Positions 20,422 to 31,834 of a stretch of 64,000 nt of DNA are shown here, in pieces (the stretch's first letter is position 1; every line of letters starts with the position of its first letter). Location of the stretch: contig JACCGJ010006000.1 in NCBI GenBank assembly GCA_013407085.1, forward strand, positions 59,648-123,647. Direction: 5' to 3'. A program made the position numbers and the translations under genes. This DNA is from Atriophallophorus winterbourni (Eukaryota; Platyhelminthes; Trematoda; Plagiorchiida; Microphallidae). Under the pieces are notes generated by a model. It saw only the letters and a list, made by a program, of their open reading frames with translations. It had not been told where the DNA came from and searched no databases.

Positions 20422-20600
20422 CTTGATCTCGCCTGTCTATCTTAGCGAATCCAGGATTGGTCAAGAAAATATCATTTAAATCTTACCACTGTTCGTACCG
20501 ACAATCTTGGTCTGACGAAGCTTCTGTGTTCAGAAGCGAAACGTTACCAAAATCTTGCTATAACCGATTCATTGCAAACTCTTTTTTCATGACTATTTCA
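20422..20600 (+). repeat. PLE terminal-repeat segment with hammerhead motif, inverted relative to the PLE
   Basis: Matches the 3' terminal-repeat segment of plus-strand PLE sequence at 12500-12660 and the minus-strand copy at 17283-17361. It lies upstream of the minus-strand PLE start (20408) but points the other way, so the PLE is flanked by inverted terminal-repeat pieces. PLEs are known for variable, sometimes inverted pseudo-LTR arrangements. Confidence 0.72.
20507..20550 (+). ncRNA. Hammerhead ribozyme-like motif (type I, minimal helix III)
   Basis: Elements in order: helix I strand TTGGT (20507-20511); core CTGACGA (20512-20518); one extra A; helix II GCTTCTG / CAGAAGC (20520-20526 with 20531-20537), seven perfect pairs around a TGTT loop; core GAAA (20538-20541); palindromic ACGT for a minimal helix III, then T at the expected cleavage position; helix I strand ACCAA (20546-20550), which pairs fully with TTGGT. 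Hammerheads with very short helix III are known in PLE terminal repeats and are thought to act as dimers. The extra A between core and helix II is unusual, but it is also present in the relic at 11603-11641, so it may be the family's normal form. Self-cleavage is inferred, not shown. Confidence 0.7.
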
Positions 20601-21104
20601 ACCAGTTCTGAGACAGGATTTAGGGCAGATTGGTTGGCCGCATGCGGTGAGCGGGCATGGGTGACTGAACTCGTCCAGTCCCGCCATCATATGCATAATA
20701 AAATCATTTTGGCTGGATTTAGTGACTAGCAGAGTAAAAGTTGATACAGTCCAGCTGTGTTTCCTTCGATTGCATGCAATTCTTCTGATGTTATGCTAAG
20801 ATATGTTAGACGACTGCTCTTTCTGAGGAACGCGATTAAGTAATTCGAGCGACAGTGTTCGCGTACCGAATGGACAAAAGCACGTCAAGGAAACGATTGC
20901 TTTGAAATATCAACATTTTTACAACTGGAACGTAATTGAAAACAAAAACATTCTCAAATAGCGCGCTGACCCAAAAGCTAGTAGCATGTGAAAGATTTGA
21001 CAAGTTTACCCATTTACATTGTAAGAGGAACATGAAATCAAATGTGATCGCTTTCTATATTTAAGAGAGCACTAGGAGGCTCAATTTCTTATCTTCATCA
21101 ATTT
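20601..21104. other. No feature recognised
   Basis: No domain, terminal repeat or window partner seen. Confidence 0.35.
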
Positions 21105-21730
21105 AAGGCATCCAATTCAATTCAATTTTAATGGTCTAAAAAGCATATAGCTTTACAAAAAACCACAGAATAATATAACACTTTTGTGACACTTTTAGAA
21201 ATTGAAGAATATGCGAATTTTTAGGGACCAAGAGTTTGTCCAGATCCTTCTGGAGCAGTTCGCAGTCTTCCGACTTACTTATTTTCTACCACACTTTTAT
21301 ATCGTCCGCGAGCAGTACGATCTTGCATTTGATGAGAGCCGGTATGTCATTAGCATAAAGCGCGAAGAGGATTGGTCCGAGGACGGATCCAAAGCTCTTC
21401 AGCTGGAAAATGAGCTATTCAACAACGAAAAGCTCCTCGGAGCTGTCAAATAAACATGCGATTAAGCTACCCCAAGATTCCTAACGTAATCCGTGTGGCA
21501 GGTCATCCAGAACAGTTTCCTTTATCACATCGCTACGACCAATGCTCGTATGCGACTTTTGTGGAACCAAGCTCTGGAGATGTGTTCGGTTCATACGTTG
21601 GACAGGATCGTGTTCATTTTCCCATTACTGCTGTCAATACCCGTTTGCGCCTTGTATGGTACAACAAACCTTCCAACATTGCGTCGAGCAGATACACATT
21701 TTTGAACGGGAATAGGACAAATAATTAATC
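21105..21730 (-). pseudogene. CR1-like LINE fragment, RT palm joined to 3' end by deletion
   Basis: The minus strand reads GSVLGPILFALYANDIPALI and CKIVLLADDIKVW (21400 to 21290), the RT motif block around the catalytic ADD, with an in-frame stop just after VW. Only about 180 bp later, at 21110-21165, is the family 3' end (ATGGTCTAAAAAGCATATAG on the plus strand, preceded by CAATTCAATT). The thumb and C-terminal region are therefore deleted. Upstream text to 21730 is frame-broken RT. Confidence 0.7.
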
Positions 21731-22139
21731 GCTAGGCCTGCAAGAAATCATGACCACTCAAACCCGCTAGAACGGTAAAATTACTTTCCGAAAACTTATA
21801 TTTTAATCTCCTTTTAGTAAAAAAGAAATTAAATACACACTAGGAATGACTTTGAAAATCACTAAAACAATGAAACGTTGACAGGGTGAGAGAATAACTA
21901 ACTTTGAAAGCTAATGAATTAACATTATTTTAGTATTTACAAGAGAACGAGTAAAAACATCGGGCAAGACACGGGGTGTTGATGAGATTCGAGTATGAAA
22001 GAAGAATGTTCGAAAAGTAGTCAAGTTGGACGTGGTCAAGGTCGATTATACCTGAGAAGGTAAATCAAAAAGGATAATGGCCAACATGTGAAGGCTTAAT
22101 AATATATAGCAACGAGAAAGCAACACGAACCACTCGATC
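21731..22139. other. No feature recognised
   Basis: AT-rich spacer. No open frame of note. Confidence 0.35.
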
Positions 22140-23190
22140 ACCATCATCATCATGAAGCACAAGTCTGGAGCCAGACAAAGTGCCAAGCAATATGACGCAG
22201 GAAAATAAGATAAGCAAGCGCGTGAAAAAAGAGAAAGCAGGCAAGCGGAATACAGAGTGCTTGGATAGTTGGTTCATTATGTTTTAGCGGCTACTCATCA
22301 GTACCAAGTTCTTCGAAATATTCACCAAGTTTATCACGACGGTCCACGTTGGAAGCACTGGACTAGAGTTTCGCTCTTACTTGAGCTCATCATCAACAGC
22401 ATTACACCGGTAGCACGTACCGAATGCTTAACTGCCATACAACCATGGAAAAGTAAAATCCTACAAGATGGGGAAGGGTGGGACTTAAATTGCTACGGCT
22501 TCTATAGAAGACAAACTGGGAAGAGTTGACTCGAATGGAACATGCATTAAAACAAGTTTCGTGAACGAGTAGAGCAACATCAGCACGGCAGCTTCCTTGC
22601 GGCTTTCACTGCCATGCATCATAACAAGCTTTTCTCGTCACTCCGCTTGACAACATACAAGGTTATGCAAACACTCCAAGAAGATGCTTAGTGCAAAACC
22701 GCCATTGAACACGGTTTCGGGGCATATCCTGAAGCGTAACTAACCATTGCGATATATGATCGCGGGGACACCAGCCTGGAAGACGCGCTGCGCCTACATT
22801 GGAAAGGTTACTAGTAAGAATTTTTAGCTACCTATGCCATGTGACGGTTTGGCCAGCCCGAGATTTACGCCAATCAGGATTTGGCGTCGCAAAAAGAATC
22901 TGTTTCGGAAGTCGGTGGTCCGGCATCCGTAAAACGTGACCCAACCAGTGTAACCTATGCAGGTTGATCTGCTTCTCTATATCGACATTACTACCAAACA
23001 ACTTATTTCGGAGAGCATCGGTGCGCATACGATTGTAACAGTTAACTCCTAGAATTCTGCGGAGACACCGGTTGTCAAATACTTGGAGACGCTGAATGTG
23101 TTCTTTACGTAAGGTCCAAGTTTCGCACCCATACAGTAACACAGCCCGAACTGTCGCTTCATAGACTCTACCCTTGAGTAGCAGAGACAG
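22140..23190 (-). pseudogene. RTE-like LINE, C-terminal fragment and 3' UTR
   Basis: The minus strand from 23190 reads [54 protein letters not shown] and GQTVTWHR, then an in-frame stop (about 22830), then ARLPGWCPRDHISQWLVTLQ and NRVQWRFC, ending at a TAA (22673-22675). WLGHVLRMP and the ARLPGWGPRD-like block are hallmarks of flatworm RTE elements such as schistosome SR2. The remainder looks like 3' UTR. An (ATG)n run near 22142-22155 (minus strand) resembles the short tandem tails RTE elements carry. The fragment is cut exactly at 23190, where the large inverted duplication begins. Confidence 0.8.
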
Positions 23191-23966
23191 TCAAACTAGC
23201 TCCCATGATTAATTTCACTTTTAAATGTCAAAAATGTCGAATAAATAATCGAGCTCGCATTTGTTTGCTACTGAACAATTCCGTATTTCGTTATCAACCG
23301 GCTATCAACATTCAAATTGTCCCCATCGAGTTAATTCTTCGAATATTCTCAGTGTTCATCAAGGTAAGATGGTTCGACGTGCTGAAGTATAAAGAAAAAA
23401 CATCAAAATTGCTTGAATCAAGAGACAGTCTCAGCCTAAGATATCGGATTGCATGCTTGAGTTGCATGAATTAGGCTAGAATTGCATTAACTTCACGTAA
23501 ACCGTTCAAATGTATCACCATAATATTAAAATAAATAGCGGTCGGGAAATTACGAAATATCAGAAAACTAACCAGTTCCAATGCTGAACCACACATTTAC
23601 AAAATTACCATAATAGAATCGACGCATCACACACTAATGAATAAGATTTAATTTTCATTCTACGAATAAAAAAACAAGATGGAATTAACTCGAAAAACGG
23701 AGATAGTTCAGCTGGAGATATCTCGTCTTGTGTTATTGTCAACGTACATGAAACATCTCACAATCTCACTTCATGCGAAGAATGTAGAAGATGGAACACT
23801 GGTAGTATAAAGTATATTGTACGTTCTCTGTAAAGTATCCGTAGAAATATCTGAGTGCTTCTAACGGAAAAGAATGCAAAATACTATAAACGATTCAGAC
23901 GAGCTAAATTGATCGGAAATGTTATAGATAGACCGTATTTGAACCTCACATTTGAGAGGAGTTGAG
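23191..23966. repeat. Block A, left copy (inverted partner 55720-56492)
   Basis: TCAAACTAGCTCCCATGAT at 23191 matches the complement ending at 56492, and similarity continues to about 23980 against 55720. An open frame near 23205-23474 (CQKCRINNRARIC, NSVFRYQPAINIQIVPIELI) has a counterpart at 56245-56565 on the minus strand. I do not recognise its product. A third, more diverged plus-oriented copy of the middle part lies at about 32930-33280. Confidence 0.8.
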
Positions 23967-23977
23967 ACTGGCTATGT

Positions 23978-26249
23978 TCAAGTACATTAAAAATAGAATA
24001 AAAGTTCTTGTGATAAACTTTAAATATCTCGGATTCCCACAAAAATATCAAAATATCGTAAGAATCAAATTTTAACGTTGACCTCGTTTACTACCACAGT
24101 TAAATTTAGGATGAATTAATTATAAAAGTAGTAAAACTGAGTGAATGTCATACGTGAAGAGAGACTTGATTTCAAAGCACGAAAAAGAGACCATGAATAA
24201 AACCAGTATAATGAATTCAATAATCTCAGGACAGTTTTTTCTCACACGCGCAGCTAGTCCTTTGGTGAAAATTGTCATGGCTCTTCTTTCATACCAAAAA
24301 ATTTCGAAATATCAGCATGCAGAAATCAAGACGAATTACAGTCAACCTTTAAACAGCGTTATCCTGGAAGATTAGTAACCTCAAAATTTCATGTCATAAA
24401 TGGTTCTTAAATTGAACCATAGTGAGAAAATGCATAATTTTAATGTGATTGCTGATGAATTTGCTTCATGTCAATCTTCTTGATCATAATGACAATTTCT
24501 TACTGAGATGATAAATTTTGAAAACAAATTCAACGTGATATTAATATAGAGAGAAAACAAAAAAGTTCTTTAATAAAAATATACAGGTTGACGATAATTT
24601 TGTTTTAGTCATTCAGCTTTAGAGTTTTATGCTATCGAGGTTGAAGAACCTTATGAATAATTATTCTGATTGCTGATAAAATGTTTTATTTCCATTCTCT
24701 TAATCTTTATCTCTTAATTTTTTACTTTGATGATAAGTTTTAGTAACAAGGCGTAGTGTACAAATTCAACAAAATCTTAATGAAAAGAGAAACCAAAATT
24801 TTCATCGTTAAAATTATCCAGGTTGAATTTAATTATTTTTCATTTCATGCCCTTATAAAAAGTAGTCGTGCAGCCTTCCTTATAATACTGCGTTCAATCC
24901 TGGGCATCGTACTTAAAAAAGGATATTGCATGTCTCTAAAGGGTCCATCGCCTTGTGACTAGGATGGCTGATGGTCAGACAGGTAAAACCCATGGGGCAA
25001 GACTCACGGATGGTTTTAACACATTATCAGGAAAGACAGTTTACCGTATTCACTGTCTATAAGCCCTTAGTTCATCAATGAACAGATATTCGGGTAAGTA
25101 TTCTCCTAGAGAGACTACGCACCAAAATGTTTTCATTTAGTTCACGATTGACATACAGTATATCTCACGTGCTCCAATTCCTATCACTGACTCATTATCT
25201 ACAACGAGTGTGATAGAGTTGTCACTCTCCCTCGACCTCAGCGAAATCGGAAGCTACTGATGCCGGCATGAAACAGCTCAGGGACTCGATATCACACTTC
25301 TTCCTTTGCCCGATGGCAGGGGCTATGACCTTTGCATCTTATCGCTAGGCGGCCTTCGACTTCTTATCCCATCTGCATTTAGACGGCGCATTATTCTTAA
25401 CATATACAATCTTTTCCATCCTGGTATCCATGCTAGCGCTAAGTTTCTCACGAAACATTCGTATGGCCAAAAAACAGTGGATACGTGCAGCATGACACTC
25501 TCATGGCAACCACGCCATTTGGGATAATAACCACTTGTACATCAATTATTTACTTATATCCGCCAACAACCTACAGCACACGCCTTGCACGGATTACCCA
25601 CGCTTGTTTCCATCCCACCCGGTAGCCCCAACCATCAGCACTTTCGCATAACACTAAACCTATCAGACAAGGTCCTTACCAGCCCGACTACACGCCACTT
25701 AGCTTTTTCCAGGCGAGGTGGTTAGCCATCAAACCTGGGGGTGCAGGAAATTATCAGTACGGACTAAGTTTTCAAAGCATCTGGTTCTTCGTTTCCAAGC
25801 CTACGGATCTGCCTACATCTGCTCCAACTGGGTCCATACTAAGACCATGTCAGACGGGCGATTCCCGCTAGCAGCACGTTCACCCCATGTTAGACGTGAC
25901 TAGGCTTAGTACTGATCTGTGTTTCGTGTATCATACTTTGGTCACCACCGACAATCAAGTGCCTTGGCTGACTTCGAAGTGACTGGTTGCTGAGATCCTA
26001 TATTGCAGCCTGGAACGACCGGACACCGCTTGGCGAGTACAAATGTCAATTCCTGATTAGAAGTTTCCCCTGATCAGACTTTTTGGAAGAGAGCTGTGTA
26101 ACAACTTGATCTTGAGTTTATTTCCGTTAATTCGTGTTCCGTGATTGTTCCGCTGTACCTTCGTACACGTTTTGGATTTTGCGATAAACCTTCATTCTCC
26201 AGCGCTTTTTCTCCTATATTCTTGAGGGACATTACTGTAGTGGTCTTCT
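23978..26249 (+). mobile_element. 2.27-kb insertion (R-G composite) absent from the right duplicate
   Basis: The right half of the duplication reads A directly into B (GACTGGCTATG then TTTCTATGAACG). The left half has 2272 bp between, flanked by ACTGGCTATGT (23967-23977) and ACTGGCTATAT (26250-26260), which looks like an 11-bp target duplication with one mismatch. The insert starts TCAAGTACATT. It contains segment R (to about 24960; open frame 24145-24375, SYVKRDLISKHEKETMNK, function unknown) and segment G, which carries gypsy integrase text. No terminal inverted repeat is apparent. Copies of R also start at the same TCAAGTAC at 30815 and, inverted, near 51765, supporting a real element end. 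Class unknown. Confidence 0.55.
25306..25527 (+). pseudogene. Gypsy integrase zinc-binding domain fragment in segment G
   Basis: The frame reads PDGRGYDLCILSLGGLRLLI, RRRIILNIYNLFHPGIHASA, FLTKHSYGQK. This is the region just before and within the integrase HHCC domain (the HPGI..A...L pattern), after which the Cys pair and core are missing. It is the same gypsy type as the arrays at 1-9439, which lack precisely this zinc finger. A close inverted copy is at 41310-41531 (minus strand). Not functional. Confidence 0.65.
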
Positions 26250-26254
26250 ACTGG

Positions 26255-26645
26255 CTATATTTCTATGAACGTGCCCATAGGTACGTGGATCCTGGTGAAG
26301 CATATACAGCTAGTACCCAACATTCTTATATGCATCCATATTTGTCATGTTTACTCACGCCTTAGACATTAGAAGTTTGATCAATCAATTTAATCACATA
26401 TTGCATATTGTCTCTAGTTGCGTTTTTCGATGCATTCACTTTTCAGTCAGCCTTAACGTTGGTTTCATCACATACAATATTGAAAACACCGGTTTTCGTT
26501 CAATCCAAGAAATTGAGCAACTGTACACCGGATTAGAGCTTACGCAGTTGATCGTCAAAGAAAATTAAGTGTTTAGAATTATAAAATCTAGATTGGCACA
26601 TTTGACACATACATTCATGTGCAATATAAACTGAACTGAACTAAA
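26255..26645. repeat. Block B, left copy (inverted partner 55320-55700)
   Basis: Matches 55320-55700 on the other strand at roughly 93-95% by eye. The frame RSLINQFNHILHIVSSCVFR (left) and its counterpart on the minus strand (right) are open in both but unrecognised. Confidence 0.75.
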
Positions 26646-27278
26646 GACGACCAGCTTTTAAGTCGATACTGTTGCTGGACTCAGAGCTCGTTGTGTCTAA
26701 GTACAAACACTCAAAATCATTATCTTGTCTCGAGCAAATTCAAATGAGAATATCCATCTTATTTTCCGACAAATATTACTTTTTTATAAATCAACACTAC
26801 ATTGAAGATTCTCACGAATGTAACTCATAACCTTAGCATATTTATTCTTAAAAATACTACATTTATTTTGCAGTTTGCAGTTGTAATCAATCCAGGAACA
26901 AGCAACCTGTTATTCTGCGATTCGGAATAAGCCTTTGGCAGTTCTGCTTAGTTAAATTAGAAAATCGAAGTTCACATTTTCTGCCTAACGCTTATCACGT
27001 TTAGCTGAAAATATTTATTTTCAACAATCAAAAATCTTGATACATAGACTGCAACGTAAATTCAGGCATTTTTCAATAATTTTAAGATACAGATATAATG
27101 TGTTCTGGGTAGAAGTTAAAACCACCGCCCTTGCAGTCCTGAGGTCGCAGGTTCGAGTCCCGGTGGCGAAATTATTTTCTGTAAATAATTTGTCATCGGA
27201 TTGAAGACACATCACTTCTTCCAAATAGCGTTGTCTAACTTCTATATCCCTTATCTCAATTTCAATTTTGTATGTGTA
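26646..27278. other. Left-only segment with a tRNA-like B box
   Basis: Not shared with the right duplicate, which instead has a 65-bp piece of R at 55222-55285. Contains CTTGCAGTCCTGAGGTCGCA followed by GGTTCGAGTCC (about 27131-27162), a perfect pol III B-box consensus. The cloverleaf T stem does not pair properly and no acceptor partner is found, so this is probably a tRNA-derived SINE relic, not a tRNA gene. Confidence 0.4.
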
Positions 27279-30200
27279 TGCAAAATTGAATGCCGAATGT
27301 TATTGTGTTATTCACGTGATGAAGCATTTATGGTGAGGCTTTGGCAGTAAGATTGCAGAAACACAAAAACGAGCATGTTCATTGACGCGCAATGAACTAC
27401 GAATTAGTTGTTTCAAAAAGTGGTCTGATCAATCGTTTTCGTGTATGTGATAATATTTCTCATTGGAATAAAAAAGAAAACGGACACTGTTAGGTGGAAT
27501 ATTTAGCTACAACGTTTGTTAATTATCTGTAGAAACCTGATATGAGTTGAAATAAATTTAGATGACATTCTGAGAATTACCGTTTTTTATATCAACTGAA
27601 TATTGGATATTAGATGAGATTTTTACGTGAAAAAACTAACAACAAAATACATTGATCACTTGCTTCGTATTTATTCAACCCGATAAATTCCAAATTTGCT
27701 TTTCAACGCAACATGACAAAAAATTGTTTGAAATTCCACCGAAGTATAAGGAAAAAATATTAATTCGTATTGTGTTGCTCACATCCCCATCCCTTCGTTG
27801 CACGAACCCTATATAACAGTGGCATACAAGCATAACTTTGATTAATTCGTATTCTTATTCAACCTTGCAATTAAAAATATTTTTACATGAAATATTAAAA
27901 CGATATAATTGTGTGCTTCACACGATTTCGAAAAAATGATTTTCCTTAGACTTTCACCATTTAGTTATTTTCTGTTTCTCTTAGTTTCTGAAACAATATT
28001 CTTTTTTCTTTTTCTTTTTTCTGAATTGATTGACTCGATCGACTTTACAAAACAACCTTGAGTACCCAGACACTCCATCTTCACGAGCAATCGGCGGTAT
28101 GGCACTCTGTCAAGCGCCTTACTGAAGTCAATAAAAACGACATCGATCGCTTGATAAGAATCAGTCAAAGCACACCAAATTTCTCGGTCCAGAAGTGGAT
28201 TACTTGCGCATGAGAAATTTTTGGTGAATCCATGTTGTTTTAGACACCCACACAACAAAAGAAAGATCTCTATTTTCCTCTTGAGCGACTTCTCTAAAGA
28301 TTTATCCGTTAAAAATGTCAATATGGCGGGTCTGTAATTGGTTGGACAACTAGGGTCCCTACTCATAAACATTGATTTAATTATACCATGCTTCCAATTT
28401 TGTGGCAAAGACACCGAACGTAACAGATTTTGTTAAACAACCTGACAATCGGATCTCACAACACGTCTGACAGTAATTTTAAAACCAACGGATTAATAAC
28501 GTCTGGTCCTGGCGCGGATTGTGTGCCTAACTGTTCCAACATGAGAGTGTTCAATGTCTTCCAGACAGTACACAGGGGCATGTTGCTTAACTAGGACTCG
28601 AGCTTTCAAACCATCCTCAGTAATGTCTAACCCTTATAGTATCTATCAAATTATAGATATATGGATATGCCTTTCTGCAGGGACCAATGTATGCGAATAG
28701 ACGTTTTGGTGCACAAGTAGACTCGTAAAACATTCGCTGCTCGTACAACATAATTCTTCTGCATTTCCATGCTGTTCAGATGTTTCTAGCTTGCCTATAA
28801 TTGTTATAGTCAGTGGAGTTCTTCCTGCTTACGAATATTGAAAGGAGCTTTTGATGTTGCCGCAAAGGTTTCTGAAACTCCTTGTGAAACCAAGGGGAAC
28901 ATTTCGCCTTACGACGACATGTCAACAACGGAACAGCCATCCTAATAATTGTCCAGATATTATTCCGGATCACCAGCCAACGATCTTCAACATCAGATGA
29001 TTGATCGACTGACCAATCGAGAGATGAAGCAACATCAGCATCACATTCCTATAACCTATCAGCATCTGCATTCCAAAAATCCCTTCAGGGAAATGGATCT
29101 GGTTCCTAGCCAGTGTTGAATTTTCAAATAAAACTCAAGTTGGCCTGACCACTACAGCCTAATGGAGCTTCAGTCCAAAGCTGAGTAATATCGGATTGCG
29201 TTGGATTGAATAGCAAGTGCAAAATGGACTGTCACCCAGTAGGGCTTACTCTGATTAGATAGGAAACATAATGCACGAGGCCCACATCAACCACAGCGTC
29301 CAATAAGACCTGCTTGAATGACCCAGAAGCATCCTCTAGCAATGTGAAATTAATACTAGGAGCATTGAAATCGGTAATAATCAAGAAGTTTGAGATTCAA
29401 CCATACTGACAGTTCTGTGATATCAATGTATCTACCTGAGTGATAGGAAAACGATAAACGACACCTACTGTAGCAAATGAAGCGTTGTCCTTATACGGCA
29501 CCATAAGCTCTCACACATATCGGCAGTCTGCTCGAAACGAGCAAACGCTACGGAGGAAATATGTTGTTGGAAGTATAAAACAACCCGACCAGTGATCCTA
29601 GCGTCTGTTCGATCTGCGCGAATGAGTTTATATCCAGGTAGGGCCAGCCAGATATCATCCCGCTCAGGGGAGAGCCTGGTTTCCATTATCGCAATGATCG
29701 CAATAATCCACTCGAAGAATTCATCCAGTTTGCTTCTGAAACTCAACGCATTATAATAAATCACTTTTAAAGATCCAGATCCCTCCGAATTCCTTTTTCC
29801 AGGAGCTCCCAATGAACGTTTGGCCTCATCCTCACAACCCGAAAATCCACCATGCGCAAGTTAGTTTCATCTGCGGCTATGCGCTCGCTAATCACCTGAG
29901 TTGCTTTTCGCATTTCCACACGATCTTCCGGAGAGAGATCACACAGGATTCGAGATTTACTACCCTTCAACCTGTGAGTATCCTTCAGCAATGAGGTCAA
30001 TTGTTCAAGGGAGTCTAACACAATCTTTACCGCTCTGGGGTGTTCACTTGGCGCTGTCATGCGGTATAGACGAAACGCTGTTGGGATCATTATACCATTT
30101 TTCCCTAGTCGAAAATTAGGGCCTGCGCATATTTTAGAAAATCGCGTTAATGTTCAACCCTGTGTATCGTATAAGCAACTGTTTGCTCCGGCGCATTGAG

Positions 30201-30810
30201 ACAAATGATGCAGGATCATCTACTCTCATCAGTGGTAAAGCTCTGGACTTTTTTGATTGCTTTATCAGGCTGTGGTAGTTCCTTGACCTCTTTGAGTTGA
30301 TGCACGGTTTTTGAACAGGCAAGACTAACTTTTATCTGTTTGACGGATTACAGGGGAGGAAAATACCTCCCCAAAAGTGCGTACATATTCCGATTGCACG
30401 CAAACTTGCGGTGCAAAAGATGTGTAGTGGGTATCCTCTTTGGAGGGTGAGCCATTATTTACAACCCTCATTAAGACCTTCAGAGTTCTTAGCAGAAGCC
30501 GTGTGAACTTGAAGCGGAGTACCTGCGAGCTTAAAACGAGTCGGTGGAAGGCTTATCTTACATAAAGTGGAAATAATATCGCATGAATTTTTCTGAAGCC
30601 TACGATACATCTCCGGCTTTATTCCACCACATCGAATAGGCATCCATATTGAGCATGTTTCATATGGAACAGCTTTAGCGTTATTAGCGACCTGCTTCGG
30701 AGAAACAAGACAAGAATCACAAGATTCTGCAGCGGAGCCTGCATTCTCTTGAGGCTTCATTGCAGTCGATGCTTCATAATATCCTTTTGCAGATTTACGA
30801 GTCGTAGTAT
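27279..30810 (-). repeat. Block C, left copy (inverted partner 51770-55218)
   Basis: Collinear with the complement of 51770-55218. It includes an AT-rich part (27279-27960) and a CR1-like LINE lacking its 3' half. Shared lesions show that the LINE was already dead when the block was duplicated. Private differences include a short internal repeat, IIAIIAIME in this copy versus IIAIME in the right copy near 52890. Confidence 0.82.
28000..30800 (-). pseudogene. CR1-like LINE, ORF1 to RT motif A, left copy
   Basis: Minus-strand order from 30800: PHD-finger-like ORF1 start (SCLVSPKQVANNAKAVPYET, RCGGIKPEMYRRLQKNSCDI), ORF1 nucleic-acid-binding region (RLYRMTAPSEHPRAVKIVLD, VRMRPNVHWELLEK), endonuclease (KVIYYNALSFRSKLDEF, METRLSPERDDIWLALPGYK), then RT start (LPQNWKHGIIK, PTNYRPAILTFLTDKSLEKS, VVFIDFSKALDRVPYRRLL). 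The Asp of motif A is present. The element ends soon after, so motifs B-E and the 3' end are missing. Multiple frameshifts and stops separate the parts. ORF1 architecture matches the intact CR1 at 57402-61953. The 5' end lies at the junction with segment R. Confidence 0.78.
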
Positions 30811-31834
30811 GTTCAAGTACATTAAAAATAGAATAAAAGTTCTTGTGATAAACTTTAAATCTCTCGGATTCCGACAAGAATATCAAAATATCGTAAGAAT
30901 CAAATTTTAACGTTGACCTCGTTTACTACCACAGTTAAATTTAGGATGAATTGATTATAAAAGTAGCAAAACTGAGTGAATGTCATACGTGAAGAGAGAC
31001 TTGATTTCAAAGCACGAAAAAGAGACCATGAGTAAAACCAGTATAATGAATTTAATAATCTCAGGACAGTTTTTTCTCACACGCGCAGCTAGTCCTTTGG
31101 TGAAAAATGTCATAGCTCTTCTTTCATACCGAAAAATTTCGAAATATCAACATGCAGAAATCAAGACGAATTACAGTCAACCTTTAAACAGCGTTATCCT
31201 GGAAGATTATTAACCTCAAAATTTCATGTCATAAATGGTTCTTAAATTGAACCATAGTGAGAAAATGCATAATTTTAATGTGATTGCTGATGAATTTGCT
31301 TCATGTCAATCTTCTTGATCATAATGACAATTTCTTACTGAGATGATAAATTTTGAAAACAAATTCAACGTGATATTAATATAGAGAGAAAACAAAAAAG
31401 TTCTTTAATAAAAATATATAGGTTGACGATAATTTTGTTTTAGTCATTCAGCTTTAGAGTTTTATGCAATCGAGGTTGAAGAACCTTATGAATAATTATT
31501 CTGATTGCTGATAAAATGTATTATTTCCATTCTCTTAATCTTTATCTCTTAATTTTTTACTTTGATGATAAGTTTTAGTAGCAAGGCGTAGTGTACAAAT
31601 TCAACAAAATCTTAATGAAAAGAGAAACCAAAATTTTCATGGTTAAAATTATCCAGGTTGAATTTAATTATTTTTAATTTCATGCCCTTATAAAAAGTAG
31701 TCGTGCAGCCTTCCTTATAATACTGCGTTCAATCCCGGGCATCGTACTTAAAAAAGGATATTGCATGTTTCTAAAGGGTCCATCGCCTTGTGACTAGGAT
31801 GGCTGAGGGTCAGACAGGTAAAACCCATGGGGCT
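30811..31834 (+). repeat. Segment R, second left copy (truncated)
   Basis: Direct repeat of about 23978-24998, including the SYVKRDLISKHEKETMSK frame at 30980-31213 and the uninterrupted site CATGCCCTTATAAAAAG (31681-31697), which is the empty target of the BEL insertion. Similarity ends at about 31834 (ACCCATGGGGC), after which the G segment is absent. Confidence 0.82.

Noticed and set aside
22269..22529. Plus-strand 86-codon frame as a gene
   Set aside because: It lies opposite the 3' UTR of the minus-strand RTE-like LINE, has no recognisable domain, and is best explained as a chance frame.
27117..27180. Genuine tRNA gene
   Set aside because: Only the B box and an anticodon-like loop match. 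The T stem has mismatches and no acceptor or D arm was found.
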